A DNA stretch of 64,000 nucleotides from Mycobacterium sp. DL440 (GTDB taxonomy: Bacteria; Actinomycetota; Actinomycetes; Mycobacteriales; Mycobacteriaceae). Position numbers and translations under genes: made by a program. A model generated the notes under the pieces. That model worked only from the letters and a program-made list of their open reading frames with translations. It searched no databases and was not told the origin of the DNA. Positions 9,836-16,627 of this stretch are shown here, one piece after another. The stretch lies in contig NZ_CP050191.1 in assembly GCF_011745145.1 (NCBI RefSeq), positions 4,295,327 through 4,359,326 on the forward strand. The letters are read 5' to 3'. How positions within the stretch are numbered: the stretch's first letter is position 1; the number at the start of each line of letters is the position of its first letter.

Positions 9836-9849
9836 TGTCAATATTGACA
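9836..9849. promoter_or_regulatory. TetR-family operator, palindrome in tetR/DUF2834 divergent promoter
   Basis: The palindrome TGTCAATATTGACA is followed by AAAC, repeating the right half of the 9164-9187 operator. It sits 41 bp upstream of tetR and 30 bp upstream of the DUF2834 gene, so one bound repressor could block both directions. Confidence 0.78.
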
Positions 9850-9878
9850 AAACCGCGGTCGACGAGTGTGCTCACGAA

Positions 9879-10355
9879 ATGGTGTCTCTCATCGTTCACG
9901 CGGTACTGGGTATCGCCGTCGTCGCACTCATCGTGCGGTTGAACCCGCAGATCTTCTCCCGCCCACCCGGGCCCGCGTTCTCTGCGACGGAGCTGGCTTT
10001 CTACGTCGTCGGCCTCGCCTCGATCCCGATCTGCTGGTACTTCAACATGCGGTTCGTCGCGCAATACGCCGTACCGAGTGGCAACCCGATCTGGGGGCCG
10101 GGAAGTTGGCAAGAGTTCATCGCACTCGGGTACACCAACCCCGCCGCGGGCTCGGCCAGCGCCGATTACACCATCGCGAATGTCATCCTGCTACCGCTGT
10201 TTACGATCATCGACGGGCTACGACGTGGCATCCGCCACCCCTGGCTGTTCTTCGTGACCAGCCTGTTCACCAGCTTCGCGTTCGCGTTCGCCTTCTACTT
10301 CGCCACCATCGAACGGCAGCGCCGCCACCAGCAGGCCGAGGTCGCGGTCAGCTGA
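9879..10355 (+). CDS. DUF2834-like integral membrane protein
   Basis: A 158-residue protein with four predicted membrane segments (about residues 3-20, 40-58, 98-115 and 122-143). The C-terminal half matches the DUF2834 pattern: a helix containing DYTIANVILLPLFTIIDG, then GIRHPWLFFVTSLF, then a final helix and a basic tail. Its promoter shares the TetR palindrome with the oxidoreductase at 7582-9138, so the two probably belong to one regulon, perhaps handling a lipophilic compound at the membrane. No enzymatic motif is visible. Confidence 0.78.
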   Translation: MVSLIVHAVLGIAVVALIVRLNPQIFSRPPGPAFSATELAFYVVGLASIPICWYFNMRFVAQYAVPSGNPIWGPGSWQEFIALGYTNPAAGSASADYTIANVILLPLFTIIDGLRRGIRHPWLFFVTSLFTSFAFAFAFYFATIERQRRHQQAEVAVS

Positions 10356-10947
10356 GTGGGGTCAATATCGCGGTGCAGGCCAGCACCGCGTCCTCGATGA
10401 TCTCTCCCACCTCGCCACCGCTCTCGACGGTCATCGCGGTGAGCTCACGCAACCCGCCGATCATCATGATGGTGCGGCCCCGTGAGATCGACACTCCGGC
10501 CGCGCGGAAAGCCTCGGAGCTCGTCATCACCTCCACCATTGCGACGAAGTTCTCCATCGACTCGCGTTGCAGCGCCCGCGCCGCGGTTCCCATGGTCGGC
10601 AGATCGCGAATCCAGGCCAGCATCAACTCGGGGTGGGCCTGATAGGAGCCGATCCACGCCTCAACCGCCTGGCGGACCTGAGCCTGCCACGGCGCCTGCG
10701 TGTCGACCACCCGGGCGATCTCCCGCACATGCTTGGTGTTGACCGTGGTCAGCAGCGCAACGAAACACTCCTCACGGCTGGCGAAATGCTCGTAGAAGGT
10801 ACGGCGCGACGTCTTGGCCCGGCGCACGATGTCGGCGACGGTGGTGTTCTGATAGCCGTCCTCGACGACCGACTGAATCATGGCATCGAGCAGCCGCGAC
10901 CGGAACGCGCTCTTGTCGGCCTCAACCGACGTCGTAGGACTGTTCAT
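10348..10947 (-). CDS. TetR family transcriptional regulator
   Basis: A 199-residue TetR regulator with its HTH at about residues 20-65 (TVADIVRRAKTSRRTFYEHF), followed by a helical C-terminal domain. The 3' end overlaps the convergent DUF2834 gene by 8 bp. The start at 10947 is followed immediately by NSPTTSVEADKSAF. It is unrelated in sequence to the TetR at 9190 outside the HTH. No obvious target gene adjoins it apart from the small secreted protein gene upstream on the same strand. Confidence 0.88.
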   Translation of the reverse strand: MNSPTTSVEADKSAFRSRLLDAMIQSVVEDGYQNTTVADIVRRAKTSRRTFYEHFASREECFVALLTTVNTKHVREIARVVDTQAPWQAQVRQAVEAWIGSYQAHPELMLAWIRDLPTMGTAARALQRESMENFVAMVEVMTSSEAFRAAGVSISRGRTIMMIGGLRELTAMTVESGGEVGEIIEDAVLACTAILTPLS

Positions 10948-10971
10948 CTCGGGCTGCCATGGTAGTGCCGG

Positions 10972-11214
10972 TCAGCGACGCACGGTGGGGCTATGCCCGA
11001 CGCTGGACCGCGCACCCGGACTGGCGGATGGTGGCCGGTTCTGCCGGAAGCTCAGACAGACGCCGAGATTGCCGCCCACACACGGCACACCGTTGACGGT
11101 CGGCACGGGCCCGCCAGAACGGTTCCCGGTCGGATCCAGGGCGGCCGGCTCAGCGGTGGCGGACGGCGCGAGCACCACCGCCAACGCGAAAACACCCAAG
11201 ACGACCCTTCTCAT
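10972..11214 (-). CDS. Small secreted protein, hypothetical
   Basis: An 80-residue protein with a clear Sec signal peptide (MRRVVLGVFALAVVLAPSATA, cleavage near residue 21). A short mature region follows with two cysteines (GVPCVGGNLGVCLSF) and a Pro/Ser/Arg-rich tail. It resembles no family that I recognise; small exported Cys-pair proteins are common in mycobacteria. It lies 22 bp downstream of the YdcF-like gene on the same strand and may be co-transcribed with it. Confidence 0.6.
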   Translation of the reverse strand: MRRVVLGVFALAVVLAPSATAEPAALDPTGNRSGGPVPTVNGVPCVGGNLGVCLSFRQNRPPSASPGARSSVGHSPTVRR

Positions 11215-11236
11215 ACCCGCAGCGTAACCCCGCTGG

Positions 11237-11803
11237 TCAGCCGATCGGCGTCGCCGGGCTCAGGACATCGCGCACGAACTGCGCGATGTTCACCGACGGG
11301 TTTCCGTCCGGGAAGCTCACCGTGGCCAGCACAGTGCCGCCGGCGTCCGCGAAGTTCTGATCCGCGCGGCCCTGATGCGTCGAAGAGGTCACCACGATGA
11401 TCCCGGTGGCGCCGGCCTTCTTGGCCAGCGGCACCGAGAACTGCGCGTTCTGCACGGTGCTGTTGGCCTTGTCCTCGACGATGATCCGGTTGGCCGGGAA
11501 ACCCAGCATGAGAAGCAGATTGCGCATCTGAGCCGCCTCGGTCTGACCGTTCTGCGGGTTGCCGCCGGTGACGATGACGGGCGACTGCGGGAACGACTGG
11601 GCGATCGCCAGCCCCGTGAGCACGCGGTGATACAGGATGGCCCGCATCGACCCGTCCGGCTTCAGCCCGTAGCCCAGGATGACGATCGCGGGCTTGGTGA
11701 AATCCTTGCCGGCCACCGGCGGGACTGCTTGGGCGACGGGCGCGCTCAGCCCGCCGAACAGCATCGTCACGGCCAGGACAGTTGCCGCCAACCCTCGGCG
11801 CAC
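11237..11803 (-). CDS. YdcF/ElyC (DUF218) family exported protein
   Basis: A 188-residue protein with an N-terminal signal peptide (hydrophobic residues 6-26, ending AQAVPP) and a DUF218 core. Supporting motifs are IVILGYGLKPDGSM, PVIVTGGNPQNGQTEAAQM, IIVEDKANSTVQNAQFS and VVTSSTHQGRA. Family members bind nucleotide-like ligands or act in envelope polysaccharide metabolism (ElyC); the exact role in mycobacteria is unknown. It is preceded by a 334-bp non-coding gap and followed by the small secreted protein gene. Confidence 0.85.
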   Translation of the reverse strand: MRRGLAATVLAVTMLFGGLSAPVAQAVPPVAGKDFTKPAIVILGYGLKPDGSMRAILYHRVLTGLAIAQSFPQSPVIVTGGNPQNGQTEAAQMRNLLLMLGFPANRIIVEDKANSTVQNAQFSVPLAKKAGATGIIVVTSSTHQGRADQNFADAGGTVLATVSFPDGNPSVNIAQFVRDVLSPATPIG

Positions 11804-12137
11804 AGGTTCACCCCCGAAAAATTTGCGACACGCGTGATTATCGATGCCTCTGAGGGCGATGTTACAGATATGGTCCGTGAGGCGCAGTGTGCCTACTGTG
11901 ACTTTCCCGGTATTCCGGCACTTCCGCGCCCGAAATCACGGGCTTCGGAACACCCGCTGACGCAACGGATTTTCCTCATTCAACGGCCAATGAGCCCTCA
12001 CCAACTCCTGTCCCCCGCCGTGCACGCTGGCTGGTTCAGCCGGGCCGTGCGCCACAGCGATCCGACTGAAAGTTGTGACCGGTAACGCGCACAACCCCGG
12101 CACGGTGATCTGAACCGAACACCAGGAGGTGACTGTG
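11804..12137. other. Intergenic region between divergent ydcF-like and TIGR04222 genes
   Basis: 334 bp without a convincing gene. It must hold the promoters of both flanking units. A strong Shine-Dalgarno AGGAGGTG at 12124-12131 fixes the ATG at 12138 for the TIGR04222 gene. I see no riboswitch fold, tRNA or repeat. Confidence 0.6.
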
Positions 12138-13052
12138 ATGTCGATCCACGAAGTGCTTGATTTTTACGCGTCAGCCCCGACCGCAGAGGCGAAATGGTAT
12201 TTGGCCGCACTGGTCGCAGCGGCGGTCTTCGCAATTCTCTGGCGGACCGCCACTGCCCCACGGCGACCGGCAAGCCAGGAACCCATCAGCCCGACCGAGC
12301 TCGCACTGCTGCGATCGGAGGTCGCCCCGGTGGTCGCTGCCCTGGCCGGGCTGCGCGCCAGTGGACGGATCACCGGCAACGGACGGGTGGACCGCGCAGT
12401 GCCCGCCGGCCCGGACGACGACCGGTTCACCGAACAGACCCTGGCCCGGGTCGCCGCCGATCCAGGGCACACCGTGCCGGGCCTGTTCACCGATTCCCAG
12501 GCCGATCTGGCCGCGCTGGAAGAACAGCTGGCCGAACGTGGCCTGCTCCGCAGCCAGTCCGAGCGGACCCGGATGCGATGGGGCGCGGCACCGTCATTTC
12601 TCGTGCTGGCGATCGGCATCGCCTACTGCGTGTACCTGGCGACCCACGTCGACAACAATGCGAGCTACGTGGTGCCATTGGTTGTATCAATCCTGGCGAC
12701 CGTTCTCTACACCGCGGTGGTCCTGCCTCGCCTGCTCACCGTCGACCGGCTGACGCGAGCGGGCCGGCAACGCCTCGCCGCCGAGCAGGGGCGCCTGGCC
12801 TACCTCAATCCGGCGGAACGCCCGGCGTACGAAACGTATGGGCCGGCAGCGGTGGCCCTTTCGGTGGCGTTGTTCGGCACCGCAGCGCTGTGGGCGGTGG
12901 ACTCCGACTACTCCAGTTCGGTGCAACTGGCCGGGGATTCCTCCGGCGGCGGCGCTGACGGTGGCGGCTGCGGCGCCTCCTGCGGCGGCGGCGGGGGTGG
13001 TTGCGGAAGCGGATGTGGTGGGTGCGGCGGCTGCGGAGGGTGCGGCGGATGA
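12138..13052 (+). CDS. TIGR04222-type membrane protein with Gly/Cys-rich C-terminal tail
   Basis: A 304-residue membrane protein. The first segment (about residues 18-35) is followed by a cytoplasmic part with TELALLRSEVAPVVAALAGL and a GRI-type wing, a pair of membrane helices near residues 155-172 and 180-198, and another near 237-256. The last 37 residues are almost only Gly and Cys, with seven cysteines ending in four CGG units. TIGR04222 proteins with such tails commonly adjoin DUF692 genes, as here: the DUF692 ATG overlaps this stop codon. Because DUF692 enzymes modify peptidyl cysteines, the tail is a plausible substrate (inference). ATG 12138 has an ideal Shine-Dalgarno; the GTG at 12129 is less likely. 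Confidence 0.85.
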   Translation: MSIHEVLDFYASAPTAEAKWYLAALVAAAVFAILWRTATAPRRPASQEPISPTELALLRSEVAPVVAALAGLRASGRITGNGRVDRAVPAGPDDDRFTEQTLARVAADPGHTVPGLFTDSQADLAALEEQLAERGLLRSQSERTRMRWGAAPSFLVLAIGIAYCVYLATHVDNNASYVVPLVVSILATVLYTAVVLPRLLTVDRLTRAGRQRLAAEQGRLAYLNPAERPAYETYGPAAVALSVALFGTAALWAVDSDYSSSVQLAGDSSGGGADGGGCGASCGGGGGGCGSGCGGCGGCGGCGG

Positions 13053-13915
13053 CCACCGCGACCCGCACCGTGCCCGCGCTGGGCGACGTGGGGTTGGGGT
13101 GGCGCCGCGAGATCGCCGGGCTGATAGCCGACCTCACGCCCGGCTTCTGCGAGGCGATCGCCGAGGCGGTGCCGATACGGCGCCGCCGGGCCCGGCCCGA
13201 TCCGATGCTCGCCGGGCTCGCGGCCGCCGGGGTCCCGGTGATCCCGCACGGGGTCGCCCTCTCCCTGGGCGGTGTGGAACCGGTGCAGCCGGCCCGGGTC
13301 CGTCGGTTGGCGGCCTGCGCCGAGGCACTGGGATCCCCTTTGGTCAGCGAGCACATCGCCTTCGTGCGGGCCGGTGGGATCGAGGCGGGGCACCTACTGC
13401 CGGTGCCCCGCACCCGGGAGGCACTGGATGTATTGGTGCACAACATTATCCGCACCTCCGCGCAGCTGCCCGTACCACTGGCGGTGGAGAACATCGCCTC
13501 GTTCGTGGAGTGGCCGGAGTCGGACCTCAGCGAGTCGGAGTTCCTCACCGAGCTGGTGGAGCGCACCGACGTGCTGCTGGTGCTCGACGTGGCGAATGTC
13601 TATGCCAATGCCCGGAATCGGGGTCTCGACCCGCAACGCGAGCTCGCCCGGCTCCCGGTCGAGCGGGTCGCCTACAGCCACGTCGCGGGTGGCCGCCAGG
13701 GTGACGACTTCTATCACGACACCCACGCCGAACGGACGCCACCGGAGGTGCTGGACCTGGTCACCGTACTGCGTGAGCGGGTGGACACCCCGTTCATGCT
13801 CGAGCGCGACGGGCGGTACCCGCCGGCGGCGGAACTGTTCGACGAACTGGACGCGATCGCCACGGCCGCGGGAGCCGCGTCGATCACCCCCTGCGCACGA
13901 AAGGTGTGGGCATGA
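13049..13915 (+). CDS. DUF692 (MbnB/TglH-type) multinuclear iron enzyme
   Basis: A 288-residue TIM-barrel protein with the metal-ligand signature of DUF692: PLVSEHIAFVRAG, AVENIASF, LLVLDVANVYANARN, YSHVAGG and YHDTHAERT. Characterised members (MbnB, TglH, BufB-type) use a di- or tri-iron centre to rearrange cysteine residues in peptides, as in methanobactin or copper-binding bufferins. The ATG overlaps the stop of the TIGR04222 gene, and its own stop overlaps the next small gene, so the three are translationally coupled. The substrate is not known; the Cys-rich tail encoded just upstream is the prime candidate. Confidence 0.88.
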   Translation: MTTATRTVPALGDVGLGWRREIAGLIADLTPGFCEAIAEAVPIRRRRARPDPMLAGLAAAGVPVIPHGVALSLGGVEPVQPARVRRLAACAEALGSPLVSEHIAFVRAGGIEAGHLLPVPRTREALDVLVHNIIRTSAQLPVPLAVENIASFVEWPESDLSESEFLTELVERTDVLLVLDVANVYANARNRGLDPQRELARLPVERVAYSHVAGGRQGDDFYHDTHAERTPPEVLDLVTVLRERVDTPFMLERDGRYPPAAELFDELDAIATAAGAASITPCARKVWA

Positions 13916-14088
13916 GCGAAAGCCTGGCTCAGCGGCAGGAAGCCCTGGTGTGGGCATTGGTGGCCAATGGACCGGTACCGCCCGGCTTCGATCCGGCGGC
14001 CGTGGCCGCGGCAGGCGAGGTGTGTCGTCACAAACGCGACGCGCACTCGGTCGTCGCCCCTCGGCGGCGCCGGTGGTGGTCGGTGTGA
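13912..14088 (+). CDS. Small DUF692-associated partner protein
   Basis: A 58-residue protein starting at ATG 13912, overlapping the DUF692 stop by 4 bp. Its first part, LAQRQEALVWALVANGPVPP, GFDPAAVAAAGEV, resembles the short SCO6045-like proteins that follow DUF692 genes in actinobacteria. In those homologues a longer C-terminal helix continues; here the tail is short and arginine-rich (APRRRRWWSV), so it may be truncated. MbnB and TglH need a partner protein (MbnC, TglI) for substrate recognition; an equivalent role here is inference. Confidence 0.6.
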   Translation: MSESLAQRQEALVWALVANGPVPPGFDPAAVAAAGEVCRHKRDAHSVVAPRRRRWWSV

Positions 14089-14132
14089 CGCTGAAATACC
14101 GGACAGTCCGGACAGCGTGACACGATGGTCCG

Positions 14133-14951
14133 ATGAGTGACTGGACGAGGGGAAGACTTTTCGGCGCCTTGAGGGCGGCCGGAGCGGCTTCGATGGTGGG
14201 CTGTGCGCTGGTGTTGGGCGCCGGTGCCGCGCAGGCAGATCCGGCTCCGTTCGAGCCGCCGAGGCTCGTGCCGGCCGACGGGGCGACCGTCGGCGTGGCC
14301 CAGCCGGTCATCATCAACTTCCCCGGCCCCGTCGACGATGCCGGTGCCACCGAAAACGCCATCCACATCTCGTCGGTCCCCGAAGTGCCCGGCAAGTTCT
14401 ACTGGATCACCCCCACACAACTGCGCTGGCGTCCACTGAGCTTCTGGCCCGCCCACACCACGGTCACCGTCGACGCCGGCGGCACGGTGTCCAACTTCAA
14501 CATCGGGGACGCGTTGGTGGCCACGGCCAACGACGCCACCCACCAACTGACCGTCACCCGCAACGGGACCGTCGAGAAAACCATCCCGATGTCGATGGGC
14601 ATGGCATCCGGCGGCCACCAGACTCCGAACGGCACCTTCTACGTCCAAGAGAAGATGCCCTCGGTGGTGATGGATTCGTCGACCTATGGCGTCCCGGTCA
14701 ACTCGCCGAACGGATACAAGCTGACCGTCGATCTGGCCGTCCGGTTCGACGACAGCGGCGACTTCGTGCACAGCGCCCCCTGGTCGGTGGCTGATCAGGG
14801 CAAGCGCAACGTCAGTCACGGCTGCATCAACATCAGCCCCGCCAATGCGAAGTGGTTCTTCGACAACTTCAACGCCGGCGACCCCATCATCGTTCAGAAC
14901 TCGACGGGCACCTACACCCGGCACGACGGCTCCAACGATTGGCAGATCTGA
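14133..14951 (+). CDS. L,D-transpeptidase (YkuD), exported
   Basis: A 272-residue cell-wall enzyme with an N-terminal signal sequence (hydrophobic residues 13-34, ending AAQADPAP), an Ig-like domain (about residues 40-120), and a C-terminal YkuD domain. The active-site motif is [15 protein letters not shown], preceded by GVPVNSPNG. It forms 3-3 peptidoglycan cross-links using the catalytic Cys. The layout resembles the one-Ig-domain Ldt of M. tuberculosis (Ldt_Mt1 type). It is separated from the DUF692 operon by 44 bp on the same strand. Confidence 0.9.
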   Translation: MSDWTRGRLFGALRAAGAASMVGCALVLGAGAAQADPAPFEPPRLVPADGATVGVAQPVIINFPGPVDDAGATENAIHISSVPEVPGKFYWITPTQLRWRPLSFWPAHTTVTVDAGGTVSNFNIGDALVATANDATHQLTVTRNGTVEKTIPMSMGMASGGHQTPNGTFYVQEKMPSVVMDSSTYGVPVNSPNGYKLTVDLAVRFDDSGDFVHSAPWSVADQGKRNVSHGCINISPANAKWFFDNFNAGDPIIVQNSTGTYTRHDGSNDWQI

Positions 14952-14963
14952 GTCCCGCAGCGG

Positions 14964-15104
14964 TCACACGTCGAAATCGTCGTCGTCATCCTCGAGCGGC
15001 GGGCGCGGCTTGCGCATCACCACCACCGCCCAGATGACGCCGGCGATCAGCGCTGCGACGATCGCTAAGAACACCAGCTGTCCCACCATGTAAGCCACCG
15101 TCAT
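14964..15104 (-). CDS. Small single-pass membrane protein (46 aa)
   Basis: Reading the minus strand from ATG 15104 gives 46 residues: MTVAYMVGQLVFLAIVAALI and a following hydrophobic stretch form one membrane helix. A basic patch MRKPRPP and an acidic tail (EDDDDDFDV) follow. A strong Shine-Dalgarno GAGGAGGT lies immediately before the ATG. The inside-positive, acidic-tail form looks genuine. The function is unknown. Confidence 0.65.
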   Translation of the reverse strand: MTVAYMVGQLVFLAIVAALIAGVIWAVVVMRKPRPPLEDDDDDFDV

Positions 15105-15137
15105 ACCTCCTCGTAGCCGATCAGGGCCAGCCAGGAA

Positions 15138-15689
15138 TCACGCACTGATTCTGCGCTGGTGTGTGGCGTCGGGCAGCAGCGCCGCCGGGACGGCGATCGC
15201 GTCACCTGTGCGCATCCGAAACACCACCACCGTGCCCGAGCGCCGCGTGGACCGCACCGCGTCCCGATCCAGCACGAGAGTCCGGTCCGGGCAGTCGAAC
15301 CGCAGCACCCCATCGTCGGTACCGGAGGCCCAATGCGATCCGGGCACGCAGATGCGTCGGTTGAGGCGGTATACCTGCGCGAGGGAAATCAGTTGCAGCA
15401 GCACCACGTACGCGACGAACATCCCCACAAACACAATGGCCGCAATGACCCAGCCCGAACCTGCGCTGGCAACGATGGCAGCGACGACGGCGGCGGCAAT
15501 CAACGAGCCGACACTCACTCGCAACCACGCCCGCGGATGCTGGAACGCCGAGATCGTCGCGCGCCGGGCATCTCCATCACCAGCGACCCACTCGACGGTC
15601 ACCGGCGGTATCGACCGCTGTGCTGGTTCCACCAGTAGCCTCCATCCGAAATCTGCACCGGCGTGAGTCCTAGGCCGCGTACCCGGCAT
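15138..15689 (-). CDS. Two-TM membrane protein, hypothetical
   Basis: About 183 residues from ATG 15689 (an upstream GTG at 15716 is possible). Two adjacent membrane helices fall near residues 60-78 and 82-104, flanked by cytoplasmic parts; the C-terminal portion (TLVLDRDAVRSTRRSGTVVV) is beta-rich, like PH-type or bPH domains. It is followed on the same strand by the 46-residue membrane protein and preceded by a protein of similar design (15737-16327). Together they look like a small operon of envelope proteins of unknown role. Confidence 0.65.
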   Translation of the reverse strand: MPGTRPRTHAGADFGWRLLVEPAQRSIPPVTVEWVAGDGDARRATISAFQHPRAWLRVSVGSLIAAAVVAAIVASAGSGWVIAAIVFVGMFVAYVVLLQLISLAQVYRLNRRICVPGSHWASGTDDGVLRFDCPDRTLVLDRDAVRSTRRSGTVVVFRMRTGDAIAVPAALLPDATHQRRISA

Positions 15690-15736
15690 CGGGCATCCGC
15701 CCCTCGGTTGCCCCACCAGACCCTAAGCCGCAGCGC

Positions 15737-16327
15737 TCAGAGTCGGGGCCGCCGTCCGTCCGACAGAGCACGCCACACACATGCGTCGCAGGCGCTGAAC
15801 CCGAACAGCCCCAGCACCGTCGCGCACACGCTCGCGATCAATACCAGGCCGGGTCGGAACCACGTGGGGAGATCAGCGAACAGCTCACCGACAGCGAAGA
15901 CCACGCCTATCAGCATCACCATCGTCAGCAGGATCCCGCCCACCGCGACCACGGCACAGCACTGGGCCAGGAATCTCCATGCCCGTGCACGCAGCGCTCC
16001 GGGCCCCTCGGGACGAAACGGTTCGAGGGCTCTGCTCACCTCGGCCGGCCACCTGACGACGAACACATCGTCCACGTCGTCGGAATCGAGCCTCAGGTGG
16101 CGGAACCCGATGGTCTGCCCGACCAGGCCGCGAGCGCTTCCGGGCATCGACAGTGGGCAGGTAACCCTTCGGTGAAGGCTCCCGTGTCCCGGAACCTGGG
16201 CGGTGATGACGAGCGTGTCGGGTCCCTGCACCTCGCCTGGGCTGTCCTCGATCACGTCGTCGATCACGCCAACGGCGAGGTGCCCCTCGGTCGATCGGGT
16301 CCGCTTATCGGAAGGCCTGCCGCTCAT
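15737..16327 (-). CDS. Membrane protein, hypothetical
   Basis: A 196-residue protein with an N-terminal soluble part and two membrane helices near residues 122-146 and 154-178 (CAVVAVGGILLTMVMLIGVV and a second). It is first in the three-gene minus-strand run 16327-14964. A basic end (DGRRPRL) closes the protein. It is not recognised as a named family. The start at ATG 16327 lies about 105 bp from the left end of the integrated element. Confidence 0.6.
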   Translation of the reverse strand: MSGRPSDKRTRSTEGHLAVGVIDDVIEDSPGEVQGPDTLVITAQVPGHGSLHRRVTCPLSMPGSARGLVGQTIGFRHLRLDSDDVDDVFVVRWPAEVSRALEPFRPEGPGALRARAWRFLAQCCAVVAVGGILLTMVMLIGVVFAVGELFADLPTWFRPGLVLIASVCATVLGLFGFSACDACVWRALSDGRRPRL

Positions 16328-16400
16328 CGTCGACCATCCTTCACGTCATCGAGCGTCAGATGTGCCAGATTCGGACTTCCGGGCACGTGCGCCAGATACA

Positions 16401-16426
16401 GAAAAACCCACTGTCGCCAGTGGGTT
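16401..16426 (-). terminator. Intrinsic terminator of the original tRNA operon
   Basis: On the minus strand a 9-bp stem (AACCCACTG with CAGTGGGTT, 4-base loop) is followed by a T-run (read as AAAAA at 16402-16406). It lies 6 bp from the displaced tRNA-Phe 3' end, so before integration it would have terminated the tRNA Glu-Asp-Phe transcript. Confidence 0.8.
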
Positions 16427-16432
16427 CTCTCA

Positions 16433-16482
16433 GTGGCCAGGGCCGGGATCGAACCGGCGACCTTCCGCTTTTCAGGCGGACG
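16433..16482 (-). repeat. attL: 50-bp direct repeat, displaced tRNA-Phe 3' end
   Basis: Identical to 37293-37342 over 50 bases, then diverging on both sides. It covers the anticodon arm to acceptor end of tRNA-Phe but lacks the 5' half, so it is not a functional tRNA. The flanking bases read CTG after the discriminator, not CCA, unlike the right copy. Confidence 0.93.
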
Positions 16483-16627
16483 AGATAGCCACTGACCTGC
16501 GGTTTATCTGATCGTATGCGTCGTATGCGCCGCATTGAGCAGCGCTGACGTATTCAGCCTGTCCGACGAACGGACATAAACCGGACACGGTGCTTGCACT
16601 CCCGTCCAGGAGCTTTCGCGCTGCCGC

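Noticed and set aside
12805..13566. Minus-strand frame opposite the TIGR04222/DUF692 junction
   Set aside because: Arg/Pro-rich shadow of the Gly/Cys tail codons.
16433..16482. A second tRNA-Phe gene at the left repeat
   Set aside because: Only the 3' 50 bases are present and no 5' half, so it is an attachment site.
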